A stretch of DNA of 64,000 bases from Tersicoccus solisilvae (GCF_014643255.1 NZ_BMJI01000004.1:62001-126000), one strand, 5' to 3'; positions 39,139 through 55,097 are shown, numbered from the stretch's first letter. Made by a program: numbers and translations. Notes: generated from the letters alone by a model not told the origin.

Positions 39139-40563
39139 TCACTGTGTGCGGGTGTCGCGGTGCTGGGCGGCCGCGGCGCTCGCGGCGACGACGCCGTCGA
39201 CGAGTTCGCCGGCCGCACCGAGGTAGCGGGTGGGGTCGAGCAGGTCGTCGAGGCCGGCGTCGTCGAGCGACGCGGCGGGCACGGCCGCGCGCAGGTCGGC
39301 TCGCAGTCGCGCGGTGCCGGCCTCCCCCGACCCGGCGGTGGCCAGCATGGCGGTGAGCCGGTCCTTGGGGGAGGACGGGCCCGAGCCGGCGGTGCCGCCG
39401 GGGACGCCGGCGAGCAGGGGGGCGGCGACGGCGGTGATCCGCTCGCTGAGCACGGCCGGCGCGGCATCGCGCAGCGTGGCCAGCATCCGGTCCTCGTGCA
39501 CGACGAGGCCCCCGGTCAGCTCCGCCGCGGACGCGGCCGCGGCGGGGACCAGGCGCAGCAGCGTGGTCAGGGCCGGCCACTCGGTGTGCCAGGCGCCGTC
39601 GGGCCGCTCGTCGTCGGCCAGGGCGGCCGCCAGGTGCAGCTGGGCCATCAGGTGCGGGACGGTCAGGGCGGTACGGCGGATCAGCACGGAGAGCACCGGG
39701 TTGCGCTTCTGCGGCATCGCGGAGGAGCCCCCGCGACCCGGCGCGGCCGGTTCGGCGAGCTCGGCGATCTCGGGCCGGCCGAGCAGGACCACGTCGGTGG
39801 CGATCTTGCCCAGCGCGTCCGCGAGCAGCGTGAACGCCCCGGCCGCCTCGACGAGGCGCAGCCGCGCGGTGTGCCAGGGGGCGGCGGCCGGCAGGCCGAG
39901 CCGGCCGGCGAACCGCTCCACGAGGTCGAGCGGTGCGACGCCGGTGCCCTCGACGAGGGTGCCCACCGCGGCCAGCGTGCCGCTCGCGCCCCCGCACTGG
40001 ACCGGCAGCCGCGCCACCCGCTCGTGCAGCGCGTCCAGGGCCACGTCGACGCCCTGGAGCCACGTCGCGGCCTTCAGGCCGAACGTGTAGGGCACCGCGT
40101 GCTGGGCCAGCGTTCGGCCGACCATCGGAGTGTCCCGGTGGGTCGTGGCCAGGTCCCGGAGGTTCCCGGCCACGGCCTCGGCGTCGGCGAGCGTGCTGGC
40201 GGCGGCACGGCGGAGCAGCAGCACGAGGGCCGTGTCGATGACGTCCTGGCTGGTCAGACCGCGGTGTACCCACCGGACGGCGTCCGCGTCGACGGCGCCG
40301 ACGGCGCGCCGGAGCTGGGTCAGCAGCGGGATCAGGGCGTTCGCTCCGCCCTCCGCCTCCGCCGCGAGCGCGGTCAGATCGAGGCTGCCGACGACGGCCG
40401 CGGCGGCGACGGCGTCGGCCGCGGCCGCCGGGGCGACGCCGAGGTCCGCCTGGGCGCGGACCCAGGCACTCTCGACGTCGAGCATGGCCTGCGCGAAGGC
40501 GGTGTCCCCGACGGCGTCCGCGGTCGCCGCGGTGCCGGGGGCGAAGAGGAGCGAATCGCTCAC
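39139..40563 (-). CDS. pcaB: 3-carboxy-cis,cis-muconate cycloisomerase
   Basis: 474 aa, fumarase/adenylosuccinate-lyase superfamily, with the signature GSSAMPQKRNPVLS. In this cluster it cyclises beta-carboxymuconate to gamma-carboxymuconolactone. GTG start overlaps the pcaG stop (GTGA). Confidence 0.93.
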   Translation of the reverse strand: MSDSLLFAPGTAATADAVGDTAFAQAMLDVESAWVRAQADLGVAPAAAADAVAAAAVVGSLDLTALAAEAEGGANALIPLLTQLRRAVGAVDADAVRWVHRGLTSQDVIDTALVLLLRRAAASTLADAEAVAGNLRDLATTHRDTPMVGRTLAQHAVPYTFGLKAATWLQGVDVALDALHERVARLPVQCGGASGTLAAVGTLVEGTGVAPLDLVERFAGRLGLPAAAPWHTARLRLVEAAGAFTLLADALGKIATDVVLLGRPEIAELAEPAAPGRGGSSAMPQKRNPVLSVLIRRTALTVPHLMAQLHLAAALADDERPDGAWHTEWPALTTLLRLVPAAAASAAELTGGLVVHEDRMLATLRDAAPAVLSERITAVAAPLLAGVPGGTAGSGPSSPKDRLTAMLATAGSGEAGTARLRADLRAAVPAASLDDAGLDDLLDPTRYLGAAGELVDGVVAASAAAAQHRDTRTQ

Positions 40564-41150
40564 GGATCGATGCCGTCGAAGGCGAGGAACACCGTCTCCC
40601 CCTCACCCTGCAGGTGGACGTCGAACCGCAGGGCGCCGTCGGCCTCGCGCTCGGCCACCAGGGTGGCGCGCCGATCGGCCGGCAGGGACGCGAGCAGCCG
40701 GTCGGCGTCCAGCGCCGCCGTGTCCTCGGGCAGGTAGATCCGGGTGAACAGCCGGTTGAGCAGACCGCGGGCGAACACCGTCATCGCGATGAAGGGGGCG
40801 GCGCCCTCCTCGGTGGGGCCGGGGTTCACGGTGGTGAACGTGTAGTTCCCCGCGTTGTCCACGGCCGCACGCCCGAAGCCGGTGAAGGTGTACCCGTCGC
40901 GCAGGAGCGATCCGGGGGCCTGGGAGACGGCACCGTCCTCGTCGGCCTGCCAGATCTCGAGCATGGCGTCGGGGATGGGGTCGCCGGCGCCGTCGTACAC
41001 CGTTCCGTGCAACCGGACGGCCCGCGGATGGTGCGCCCCGACCAGCTCGGGTCCCTTCTCGTAGGGCAGGGCGTAGCCGTAGAACGGGCCGATCGTCTGT
41101 CCGGGGGTGGGGACGAGGTCGCCCTCGGCCCGGGTGCTCGGATTGCTCAC
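40560..41150 (-). CDS. pcaG: Protocatechuate 3,4-dioxygenase, alpha subunit
   Basis: 196 aa. It shares the intradiol-dioxygenase fold (TPGQTIGPFYGYALPY, DAMLEIWQADEDG, GAAPFIAMTVFARGLLNRLFTRIY) but lacks the iron ligands, as expected for the alpha chain. GTG start overlaps the pcaH stop (GTGA), giving equal dosage. Confidence 0.94.
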   Translation of the reverse strand: MSNPSTRAEGDLVPTPGQTIGPFYGYALPYEKGPELVGAHHPRAVRLHGTVYDGAGDPIPDAMLEIWQADEDGAVSQAPGSLLRDGYTFTGFGRAAVDNAGNYTFTTVNPGPTEEGAAPFIAMTVFARGLLNRLFTRIYLPEDTAALDADRLLASLPADRRATLVAEREADGALRFDVHLQGEGETVFLAFDGIDP

Positions 41151-41956
41151 TGGTCCTCCTCCTCCATCCAGGTGCGGTTGCTGCCGGAGAGCACGATGTC
41201 CCACCGGTAGCCGGTGGCCCACTCGTGCTCGGTGATGTCGTGGTCGTAGGTCGCCACCAGTCGCTCCCGCGCCTTCGGGTCGACGATGGACTGGTAGATC
41301 GGGTCCAGGTCGAACAGGGGATCCCCGGGGAAGTACATCTGGGTGATCATCCGCTGCGTGAAGTCCGTGCCGAACAGGGAGAAGTGGATGTGGGCGGGGC
41401 GCCACGCGTTGTGGTGGTTCTTCCACGGATAGGGGCCGGGCTTGATGGTGGTGAACCGGTAGTTCCCGTCGCCGTCCGTGAGGCACCGGCCGACGCCGGT
41501 GAAGTTCGGGTCGATCGGGGCGGGGTGCTGGTCCCGCTTGTGGATGTAGCGGCCCGCCGAGTTGGCCTGCCAGATCTCCACGAGCTGGTTGCGGACCGGC
41601 CGGCCGGCGCCGTCGAGCACCCGGCCGGTCACGATCATCCGCTCGCCGATCGGGTCCCCGTTGTGCTGGATGGTCAGGTCGGCCTCGAGCGCGTGGACGT
41701 CCTGGTGGCCGAAGGCGGGGGCCCACAGCTCGATGGTCTCCGGGTCGGCGTGGTGCAGGTCCTTCGTGGGATGACGCAGGATCGAGCTGCGGTAGGGCCG
41801 GTAGTCGATCCGCGGCTGCGTCTCCTCGGTTCCGCCGCGGCGATATTCCTCCCCCAGCGCCGAGATCTCCGCGCTGACGACCGCCTGCGTGTCGGCGGCG
41901 TCGTCGGACGAGAGCGGGGTGACGTGGTCGAACGTCTCGGGATCGTCAGAGGCCAT
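41147..41956 (-). CDS. pcaH: Protocatechuate 3,4-dioxygenase, beta subunit
   Basis: 269 aa. It carries the Fe(III) site: Tyr ligands around YPWKNHHNAW and the two His in RPAHIHFSLFG. It cleaves protocatechuate between the hydroxyls to beta-carboxy-cis,cis-muconate. ATG at 41956 has GGAGG; farther upstream starts are unlikely. First gene of the pcaHGBDC operon. Confidence 0.94.
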   Translation of the reverse strand: MASDDPETFDHVTPLSSDDAADTQAVVSAEISALGEEYRRGGTEETQPRIDYRPYRSSILRHPTKDLHHADPETIELWAPAFGHQDVHALEADLTIQHNGDPIGERMIVTGRVLDGAGRPVRNQLVEIWQANSAGRYIHKRDQHPAPIDPNFTGVGRCLTDGDGNYRFTTIKPGPYPWKNHHNAWRPAHIHFSLFGTDFTQRMITQMYFPGDPLFDLDPIYQSIVDPKARERLVATYDHDITEHEWATGYRWDIVLSGSNRTWMEEEDQ

Positions 41957-42096
41957 GGGCCCTCCTCGGGGAGTCGGGTGGGCGGCCGACCGGTCGCCCA
42001 CGAAGGTGGCGGGTGGGAGTCAGGGTGCCGGCGCGGGCACGGCGGGGGCAGAGGACGGCGGACCCCCGGCGGCGGTACCGGGGTGTGACATGCGCA

Positions 42097-42143
42097 ACGG
42101 TAGCAGTGTTCGCCTGCCGATACCGCGTTCGCTCTGCGAACGC
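42097..42143 (-). promoter_or_regulatory. pcaH promoter with operator-like palindromes
   Basis: GCGTTCGCTCTGCGAACGC (42125-42143) is a perfect 8+3+8 palindrome. A degenerate copy, GTTCGCCTGCCGATA (42108-42122), lies 19 bp away centre to centre. A TACCGT -10 candidate sits at 42097-42102, with no good -35, as in activator-dependent promoters. The leader to pcaH would be about 130 nt. Confidence 0.6.
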
Positions 42144-42168
42144 CTCGCTCTGGCGCCCGGAGTCGGTG

Positions 42169-43356
42169 TCACCGGCCCGGCCAGCCCGTGTAGGCCTCGG
42201 CGAGCCAGGTGGAGCCGGCGCGGGACGTCACGACGGAGCTCAGTTCGCCCAGCTGCCGCTTGCGGTCGAACGCGTTGGACTCGGGGTTCTCGTGCAGCAT
42301 CGACGTCATCCAGTAGGAGAAGTGCTGGGCCTTCCACACCCGGGTCAGCGCGGTGTCGCTGTAGGCGTCGATCCCCGTCGTCGAGCCGGTGTCGAAGTAG
42401 TCGGTCAGCGCCCGGTGCAGGACGGCGACGTCGGCCAGCGCGAGGTTGAGACCCTTGGCCCCGGTCGGCGGCACGGTGTGGCCGGCGTCGCCGGCGAGCA
42501 GCAGGCGCCCGTGCCGCAACGGCTCGCAGACGAAGCTGCGGAACGGCAGGACGGTCTTCTCGAAGACGGGGCCCTGCTTGAGCGCGAAGCCGTTGCCCTC
42601 GACGCGCCGCTGCAGCTCGGCCCAGATCTGCTCCTCCGACCACTGGTGCGGGTCGGTGTCCTTGTCGCACTGGAAGTACATCCGCTGCACGGTGTCGGTG
42701 CGCTGGCTGATCAGGGCGAACCCGTGCGGGGAGTTGGCGTAGATCAGCTCCGGGGAGCTGGGCGGTGCCTCGCAGAGGATGCCGAACCAGGCGAACGGGT
42801 ATTCCCGGAAGTAGGAGCGGCGCATGGTCTCGGGCAGCTCCCGGCGGCAGATGCTGCGGGACCCGTCCGTCCCGGCGAGGTACTCGCACTCGATGCGCCA
42901 CTGGACGCCGTCGGCGTCGGTGAACTCGATGGCCGGGGCGTCGACCACGTTCTCCACCCGGGTGTCGCGCACGCCGTACCGGACGTCGCCGCCGTCGCGC
43001 TCCCGGGCGGCGGCGAGGTCCATGAACACGTCGGTCTGGGGGTAGAGCCACACGGACTCGCCGACGAGGTCGGCGAAGTCGATGCGGTGGCCCTCGCCGT
43101 TGAAGCGCAGTTCGATGCCCTCGTGCTCGTAGCCCTCACGGAGCACCCGGTCGCTGACCTCGTTGTCCAGCAGCATCCGCACGCTGCCGTGCTCGAGGAT
43201 GCCGGCACGGATGGTGGTCTCGATCTCCGGACGGGTGCGGGCCTCGACGACGACGGACTCGACGCCGGACCGGGCCAGCAGGTGGGAGAGCATGAGCCCG
43301 GCGGGGCCGGCCCCGACGATGCCGACCTGCGTCCTGATCACGCGCCGTTGCGCCAC
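42169..43356 (-). CDS. pobA: 4-hydroxybenzoate 3-monooxygenase
   Basis: 395 aa FAD monooxygenase. It hydroxylates 4-hydroxybenzoate to protocatechuate, feeding PcaGH. Rossmann motif GAGPAGLM near residue 15 and the second FAD motif GDAGHTVPPTGAKGLNLA are clear. GTG start with GAAGGAGA. Cofactor preference (NADH or NADPH) cannot be read here. Confidence 0.94.
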   Translation of the reverse strand: MAQRRVIRTQVGIVGAGPAGLMLSHLLARSGVESVVVEARTRPEIETTIRAGILEHGSVRMLLDNEVSDRVLREGYEHEGIELRFNGEGHRIDFADLVGESVWLYPQTDVFMDLAAARERDGGDVRYGVRDTRVENVVDAPAIEFTDADGVQWRIECEYLAGTDGSRSICRRELPETMRRSYFREYPFAWFGILCEAPPSSPELIYANSPHGFALISQRTDTVQRMYFQCDKDTDPHQWSEEQIWAELQRRVEGNGFALKQGPVFEKTVLPFRSFVCEPLRHGRLLLAGDAGHTVPPTGAKGLNLALADVAVLHRALTDYFDTGSTTGIDAYSDTALTRVWKAQHFSYWMTSMLHENPESNAFDRKRQLGELSSVVTSRAGSTWLAEAYTGWPGR

Positions 43357-43405
43357 TGCTCGTCTCCTTCGACCTGTGCCTCGCTCCGGGCGATGCGCTC
43401 GGAGG

Positions 43406-43422
43406 GCCCACGTGGCGTGGGC
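43406..43422. promoter_or_regulatory. Palindrome upstream of pobA
   Basis: GCCCACGTGGCGTGGGC is a perfect 7+3+7 palindrome in the 78-bp gap between the IclR-type gene and pobA. It could be an operator or a small hairpin. Confidence 0.4.
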
Positions 43423-43434
43423 GTGATCCCAGTC

Positions 43435-44238
43435 TCAACCGGCACCGCGGCCCGCGTCCCGGTCGTTCTCATTGAATGAGAGGCCGAGGTCGGCGGCGCG
43501 GCGGGCGATGCCGCGAGCGGCCGTCTGGAGCACGGGCACGGTGGTGCCGACGCGCTCCTGACCCGCGGGGACGACGACGCCGAGGGCGGCGACCGCGAGT
43601 CCGTCCGGGCCGAGCACGGGCACGGCCACGCCGGAGGTGGTGTCGACGACGTGGCTGTCGAGCAGGGCGTAGCCCTCCCGGCGCACGTGGGCGAGCAGCC
43701 GCCGCAGCTCGGCCACACTCATCCGGGCCCAGGGTGCCCCCGGGTCGTAGTCGTACCGCAGGTAGTGCTCAGTCCGCGCACGGTCGCCGAAAGCGAGCAG
43801 GGCCACCCCCGAGGAGGAGATAGGGGCGGGCAGACGCCCGGCGACCCGGGCGGCGTTGGCGATGGACCCGTGCCAGGAGAGGCGTTCGACGAAGAGCACG
43901 TCCCCGCCGTCCTGCAGGATGGTCAGCTGGGTGTGCTGCCGGACCACGGACTGCACGTCCTCGAGGAAGGGCATGGCCACCTGGCGCAGTGTGGTGACGG
44001 AGGAGCCGCGGCTGGCCAGCTCCCAGAGCCGGATCCCGAGCCGGACCCGCCCGGCGCCGTCGCGCTCCAGCATCCGCTGGTCGACCAGCTCCCGCACGAT
44101 CCGGTGGGTGGTGGCCAGGGGGATCCCGGCCCGCGTCGCCAGTGCCCCCACCGTCATCGCGGGCCGCTCACTCGTGAAGGCCCCGAGAATGCGGATGATC
44201 CGGTCGATCATCGAATCCCCCGAGGGCGAATTGGCCAC
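43435..44238 (-). CDS. IclR-family regulator next to pobA (possibly PobR)
   Basis: 267 aa. Winged-helix N-terminus (MTVGALATRAGIPLATTHRI) and IclR effector domain (HGSIANAARVAGRLPAPISSSGVALLAF). It lies directly upstream of pobA on the same strand and is a second, different IclR paralogue from the pcaR product. Control of pobA is inferred from position only. GTG at 44238 is preceded by GGGAGG; an ATG at 44211 is an alternative. Confidence 0.85.
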   Translation of the reverse strand: MANSPSGDSMIDRIIRILGAFTSERPAMTVGALATRAGIPLATTHRIVRELVDQRMLERDGAGRVRLGIRLWELASRGSSVTTLRQVAMPFLEDVQSVVRQHTQLTILQDGGDVLFVERLSWHGSIANAARVAGRLPAPISSSGVALLAFGDRARTEHYLRYDYDPGAPWARMSVAELRRLLAHVRREGYALLDSHVVDTTSGVAVPVLGPDGLAVAALGVVVPAGQERVGTTVPVLQTAARGIARRAADLGLSFNENDRDAGRGAG

Positions 44239-44383
44239 CGGCCCATCCTCCCACCGACACCGCGCCCCTCCCCCTCTTTCTTCTTCCCGCTGCTCCCACC
44301 CCGGTCCCGAGCACCCACCGGACGCGCCTGCGCGAGCAGCTCACCCTTCTCGCACCCGAGATCGACTCGACGTGCCGAAGGCG
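44239..44383. other. Purine/pyrimidine-biased gap upstream of the IclR gene
   Basis: Part of the 325-bp space between the IclR gene and rpoC. The minus strand is rich in G/A runs near the gene start. No reading frame or clear promoter box is visible. Confidence 0.4.
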
Positions 44384-44464
44384 CGGGTCCGGGCGGAAGG
44401 GGGACGTGTCGACCGAGCGAGCTCTGCGAGCGCAGGAAGATCCAGTCCCCCGTGCCCGGACCCG
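44384..44464. repeat. Dispersed structured repeat, copy A
   Basis: About 80 bp related to the two copies at 61.9-62.1 kb. Outer arms CGGGTCCGGGC (44384-44394) and GCCCGGACCCG (44454-44464) pair perfectly over 11 bp. Inner arms GGGGGAC (44399-44405) and GTCCCCC (44445-44451) pair over 7 bp. Compared with copies B and C, both arms change together, so the fold is conserved. Confidence 0.85.
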
Positions 44465-44512
44465 TGCCGCACGCAACCCAGCCAAGAAGAAGGAAAAGGG
44501 CAAACAGAAACG

Positions 44513-44540
44513 GCCCCGCTCCCAGGAAAGGGAACGGGGC
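44513..44540 (-). terminator. Terminator of rpoBC
   Basis: GCCCCGCTCCC (44513-44523) pairs with GGGAACGGGGC (44530-44540) with one mismatch and a 6-nt loop. On the minus strand it is followed by a T-rich GTTTCTGTTTG stretch, an unusually classic intrinsic terminator for this genome. Confidence 0.88.
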
Positions 44541-44563
44541 AGTCTCAGTGACGCGTCAGGGGA

Positions 44564-48454
<3,891 letters not shown>

Positions 48455-48525
48455 CTGGTCCTTGTCTCTCTTGATTGACAAATGTCTGAAGTCTGACCGA
48501 ATGGGGTACTGACGGCGCCCGCCCG

Positions 48526-48552
48526 CCGTGCCCGACTCAGGGCCGGGCACGG
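48526..48552 (-). other. Hairpin between rpoB and rpoC
   Basis: CCGTGCCCG (48526-48534) and CGGGCACGG (48544-48552) form a perfect 9-bp stem with a 9-nt loop in the rpoB-rpoC gap. It may be a partial attenuator or RNase processing site; rpoC has no visible promoter of its own. Confidence 0.5.
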
Positions 48553-48564
48553 GGGCGGAGCGGG

Positions 48565-52056
<3,492 letters not shown>

Positions 52057-52226
52057 GAGGGATCCTTCCACAGACCAACAGGCGTGAACTGCGCCCCCGA
52101 CGGCGACCTGCGGCCTGCAGTCGTGCCGCCCACCCGTGCTGGTCCGATCCGGACCGGGTCGCTGCCCGCGGTCGCCGCCGTGGTTGTTCACGGGCCAGGC
52201 GTCCTGCGCAGCACACGACCGAGCCC

Positions 52227-52238
52227 ACCGCTATATGA
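52227..52238 (-). promoter_or_regulatory. 12-mer in the rpoB leader, shared with rpoA
   Basis: ACCGCTATATGA (plus strand) is identical to the motif before rpoA. Here it is 171 nt before the rpoB start and 35 nt downstream of the -10 box of the main promoter, so it would lie within the leader or form a second promoter (TATAGC). Confidence 0.45.
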
Positions 52239-52272
52239 AGGCTGAAGGTGAAAAGGGGATACGCAAAGATTC

Positions 52273-52301
52273 AGTCTACCCATCGAGGTGCTTGGTGTCC
52301 A
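52273..52301 (-). promoter_or_regulatory. Promoter of rpoBC
   Basis: -35 TGGACA (52296-52301), 17-bp spacer, -10 TAGACT (52273-52278). Leader about 210 nt. Confidence 0.65.
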
Positions 52302-52356
52302 GCCCGGGCTGTGGTATCGCGCGGGGACGGGTCGGTGCGGGAGGCGCGCGTCACAC

Positions 52357-52362
52357 TAGGGT
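52357..52362 (+). promoter_or_regulatory. Candidate -10 of the thiolase gene
   Basis: TAGGGT fits TANNNT and gives a leader of about 33 nt to the ATG at 52402. The promoters of rpoBC and this gene are back to back within 345 bp. Confidence 0.4.
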
Positions 52363-52401
52363 GGAGTCACCCACCCGTCGTCACGAAGGACCACCACCAT
52401 C

Positions 52402-53598
52402 ATGAGTGAGCAGCACGACAACGACGTCGTCATCCTGGCCGGGGCGAGGACCCCGCAGGGCAAGATCCTCGGCCAGCTGGCCGGGTTCACCGCCGTTCAG
52501 CTGGGCACGCTGGCCGCCTCCGCCGCGATCGAGCGGTCCGGGATCGACGCCGCCGACGTCGACCACGTCATCCTCGGCCAGGTGGTCCAGGCCGGCGCGG
52601 GGCAGAACCCGGCCCGGCAGACCGCGGTCGCCGCCGGCGTCGGCTGGGACGTGCCGGCCGTCACCGTCAACAAGGTGTGTCTCTCCGGTCTGGTCGCCAT
52701 CACCGACGCCGCCCGGCTCATCCGTTCCGGCGAGGCCGACGTCGTCCTCGCCGGGGGCCAGGAGTCGATGACCAACGGCCCGCATCTGCTCCCCGGAGCG
52801 CGGAAGGGCTGGACGTACGGCTCGTTCGAGGCGATCGACGCCGTCGCGAACGACGGGCTCGTCGACTCGTTCGACCACATCTCGATGGGCGCGTCCACCG
52901 AGGCGCACAACGGCCGCCTCGGCATCGACCGGGCCGCCCAGGACGAGGTGGCGGCGGCCTCGCACCGGCGCGCGGCCGCTGCCGCCGAGGGCGGCGTCTT
53001 CGACCGGGAGATCGTGCAGGTGAAGGTACCCCAGCGCAAGGGAGCCCCGATCGTCGTCGCCGCCGACGAGGGCATCCGGCCGACCACGACCGTCGAGACC
53101 CTCGCCGGCCTGCGGCCCGCGTTCGCCACGGACGGCACCATCACCGCGGGCAACTCCTCCCCGCTCTCGGACGGGGCGGCCGTCGTCGTGGTCGCCCGCC
53201 GGTCGTGGGCGCAGGAGCGGAACCTGCCGTGGCTGGCCGTGATCGGAGCCCCGGGTCAGGTCGCCGGACCGGACAACTCGCTGCACTCCCAGCCCTCCCG
53301 GGCCATCGACCACGCGCTGGGCCGGGCCGGCTGGTCCCGCGAGAGCCTCGACTTCATCGAGATCAACGAGGCCTTCGGCGCGGTGGCCGTCCAGTCCCTC
53401 GCAGACCTGGACTACCCGCTGGAGCGGACGAACATCCACGGCGGCGCGATCGCGCTGGGCCACCCGATCGGGGCCTCCGGCGCGCGGCTGGCACTGCACG
53501 CGGCGCTCGAACTGGCCCGCCGGGGGTCCGGCCGGGCCGCCGTGTCCCTGTGCGGCGGCGGCGGTCAGGGCGAGGCGCTGCTGCTCTCGCGCGACTGA
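52402..53598 (+). CDS. Acetyl-CoA acetyltransferase (thiolase)
   Basis: 398 aa. It condenses or cleaves acetoacetyl-CoA. Cys93 in NKVCLSGL, NEAFGAVAVQS, GHPIGASG and the final Cys in VSLCGGGGQG make a complete thiolase active site. It differs clearly from the pcaF product and is closer to the biosynthetic (PhaA/AtoB) type. RBS GAAGGA before the ATG. It is a lone plus-strand gene set between rpoB and rplL, with its own promoter and a shared terminator. Confidence 0.92.
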   Translation: MSEQHDNDVVILAGARTPQGKILGQLAGFTAVQLGTLAASAAIERSGIDAADVDHVILGQVVQAGAGQNPARQTAVAAGVGWDVPAVTVNKVCLSGLVAITDAARLIRSGEADVVLAGGQESMTNGPHLLPGARKGWTYGSFEAIDAVANDGLVDSFDHISMGASTEAHNGRLGIDRAAQDEVAAASHRRAAAAAEGGVFDREIVQVKVPQRKGAPIVVAADEGIRPTTTVETLAGLRPAFATDGTITAGNSSPLSDGAAVVVVARRSWAQERNLPWLAVIGAPGQVAGPDNSLHSQPSRAIDHALGRAGWSRESLDFIEINEAFGAVAVQSLADLDYPLERTNIHGGAIALGHPIGASGARLALHAALELARRGSGRAAVSLCGGGGQGEALLLSRD

Positions 53599-53623
53599 CC
53601 CGCGCCCGCGGCGACCGACGAGA

Positions 53624-53656
53624 AGAGCCCCGCTCCGATGACCGGAGCGGGGCTCT
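53624..53656. terminator. Bidirectional terminator between thiolase and rplL
   Basis: Perfect 14-bp arms AGAGCCCCGCTCCG (53624-53637) and CGGAGCGGGGCTCT (53643-53656) with a 5-nt loop, between convergent genes. Confidence 0.92.
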
Positions 53657-53706
53657 GCTGTCCGCCCCCGAGGGGGCGAGTACCAATGATCAGATGATCG
53701 GCGAGG

Positions 53707-54096
53707 TCACTTGAGGGTGACGGTGGCGCCGGCGCCCTCGAGCTGCGCCTTGGCCTTCTCGGCGGTCTCCTTGTTGGCGCCCTCGAGGACGGCCTTCGGG
53801 GCACCGTCGACCAGGTCCTTGGCTTCCTTCAGACCCAGGGAGGTCAGCGCGCGGACCTCCTTGATGACCTGGATCTTCTTGTCGCCGGCGGCCTCGAGGA
53901 CGACGTCGAACTCGGTCTTCTCCTCCTCGGCCTCGGCGTCCGCGCCGCCACCGGCGGCAGCCGGGCCGGCCACGGCCACGGGGGCGGCGGCGGTGACGTC
54001 GAAGGTCTCCTCGAACGCCTTGACGAACTCGGAGAGCTCGATGAGGGTCAGTTCCTTGAACGCGTCGATCAGTTCGTCGGTGGTCAGCTTCGCCAT
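53707..54096 (-). CDS. rplL: 50S ribosomal protein L7/L12
   Basis: 129 aa. N-terminal dimer domain ([21 protein letters not shown]), Ala/Gly hinge and C-terminal factor-recruiting domain ([31 protein letters not shown]). ATG at 54096 with AAGGAG; the longer upstream frame is a shadow. Between it and rplJ, TCCCGCCC (54130-54137) and GGGCGGGA (54143-54150) form a hairpin typical of the attenuation seen in this operon. Confidence 0.97.
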   Translation of the reverse strand: MAKLTTDELIDAFKELTLIELSEFVKAFEETFDVTAAAPVAVAGPAAAGGGADAEAEEEKTEFDVVLEAAGDKKIQVIKEVRALTSLGLKEAKDLVDGAPKAVLEGANKETAEKAKAQLEGAGATVTLK

Positions 54097-54253
54097 GATG
54101 GCGCTCCTTCGTTTTCGTTGCCGGTCTCGTCCCGCCCTCACGGGGCGGGATGGTGCCGGCGGGATCTTCGGTCGTGGCCCGGGGCCCGGGCCGGCAGGAG
54201 CGGGTCCTGCCTGTGCTGCCGTCGTGGCGTCACCGCCGTCGGGCAGCGGCCGC

Positions 54254-54784
54254 TCACGCGGCCTGGCTGGCCTCGTCCTGCTTCGCTCGCAGGGCCTCCG
54301 CGGTGCGGACGGCCTTGGAGAGCGGAGCCTGGAACAGGGCGGCGGCCTTGGACAGCGACGCCTGAGCGGCGCCGGCGACCTTGGCCAGCAGGACCTCGCG
54401 GGACTCGAGATCCGCGAGCTTGGTGATCTCAGCGCCGCTGAGTGCCTTCCCCTCGAGGAAGCCACCCTTCACGATCAGCTGAGGGTTGGTCTTGGCGAAG
54501 TCACGCAGGCTCTTCGCAGCCTCCACCGGGTCTCCGGTGACGAACGCGATCGCGGAGGGCCCGGAGAGCTGGCCGTCGAACGCGTCGATGCCCGCCTCCT
54601 TCGCCGCGATCTCGGTCAGCGTGTTCTTCACCACGGCGTATTCCGCGTTCTCACCGAGGGAACGGCGCAGCTGCTTGAGCTGGGCCACGGTGAGACCACG
54701 GTATTCCGTCAGGACGGCGGCGGTGGAGTTGCGGAAGTGCTCCGTCAACTCCTGGACCGCGGCGACCTTGTTCGGCTGCGCCAT
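54254..54784 (-). CDS. rplJ: 50S ribosomal protein L10
   Basis: 176 aa. Stalk base that carries L7/L12 dimers on its C-terminal helix ([20 protein letters not shown]). Core [23 protein letters not shown] at 54784 follows GGAG. First gene of rplJL, behind a long leader. Confidence 0.97.
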   Translation of the reverse strand: MAQPNKVAAVQELTEHFRNSTAAVLTEYRGLTVAQLKQLRRSLGENAEYAVVKNTLTEIAAKEAGIDAFDGQLSGPSAIAFVTGDPVEAAKSLRDFAKTNPQLIVKGGFLEGKALSGAEITKLADLESREVLLAKVAGAAQASLSKAAALFQAPLSKAVRTAEALRAKQDEASQAA

Positions 54785-55015
54785 GGTTCTCCTTCCGGTC
54801 ATCGTGGGCCGGCCAGGCCACGGCAGCGGAGGATGCGTTCAGAACGCAACAACGCCCCGCGCAGATGCACGGGGCGCACGGGGAGCGGACGGGAATCCCG
54901 TCGGCGTCGAGCTTTCGTTCACCTACGCAGGTCGCCCGCGGTGCGGGGCCTTCGGTTCGTTCCGGCGTCGAGCACGATGCCCGGGCCGGGACGAACGACC
55001 GGCGGTCTTTGGTAC
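54785..55015 (-). ncRNA. Putative L10 leader (autoregulatory 5' UTR of rplJL)
   Basis: From the predicted start near 55015 the leader is about 230 nt and contains stable hairpins: CGCCCCG (54853-54859) with CGGGGCG (54870-54876), and GACGGGAATCCCGTC (54888-54902). In other bacteria L10-L12 binds such a leader to repress translation. The exact kink-turn is not something I could confirm by eye. Confidence 0.5.
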
Positions 55016-55021
55016 CCGTCC

Positions 55022-55050
55022 ATGGTACGCGAGCGCAGCGGCCCGGCCAA
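55022..55050 (-). promoter_or_regulatory. Promoter of rplJL
   Basis: -35 TTGGCC (55045-55050), 17-bp spacer, -10 TACCAT (55022-55027). Confidence 0.55.
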
Positions 55051-55097
55051 ATGCCCGGCCGCCGCGGCGAGCGCGGCGCCCGGGCGTCGACCTTGCA

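Noticed and set aside
31474-44238. Recently mobile genomic island
   Set aside because: No integrase, transposase, flanking tRNA or direct repeats are visible, and base composition looks like that of the neighbours.
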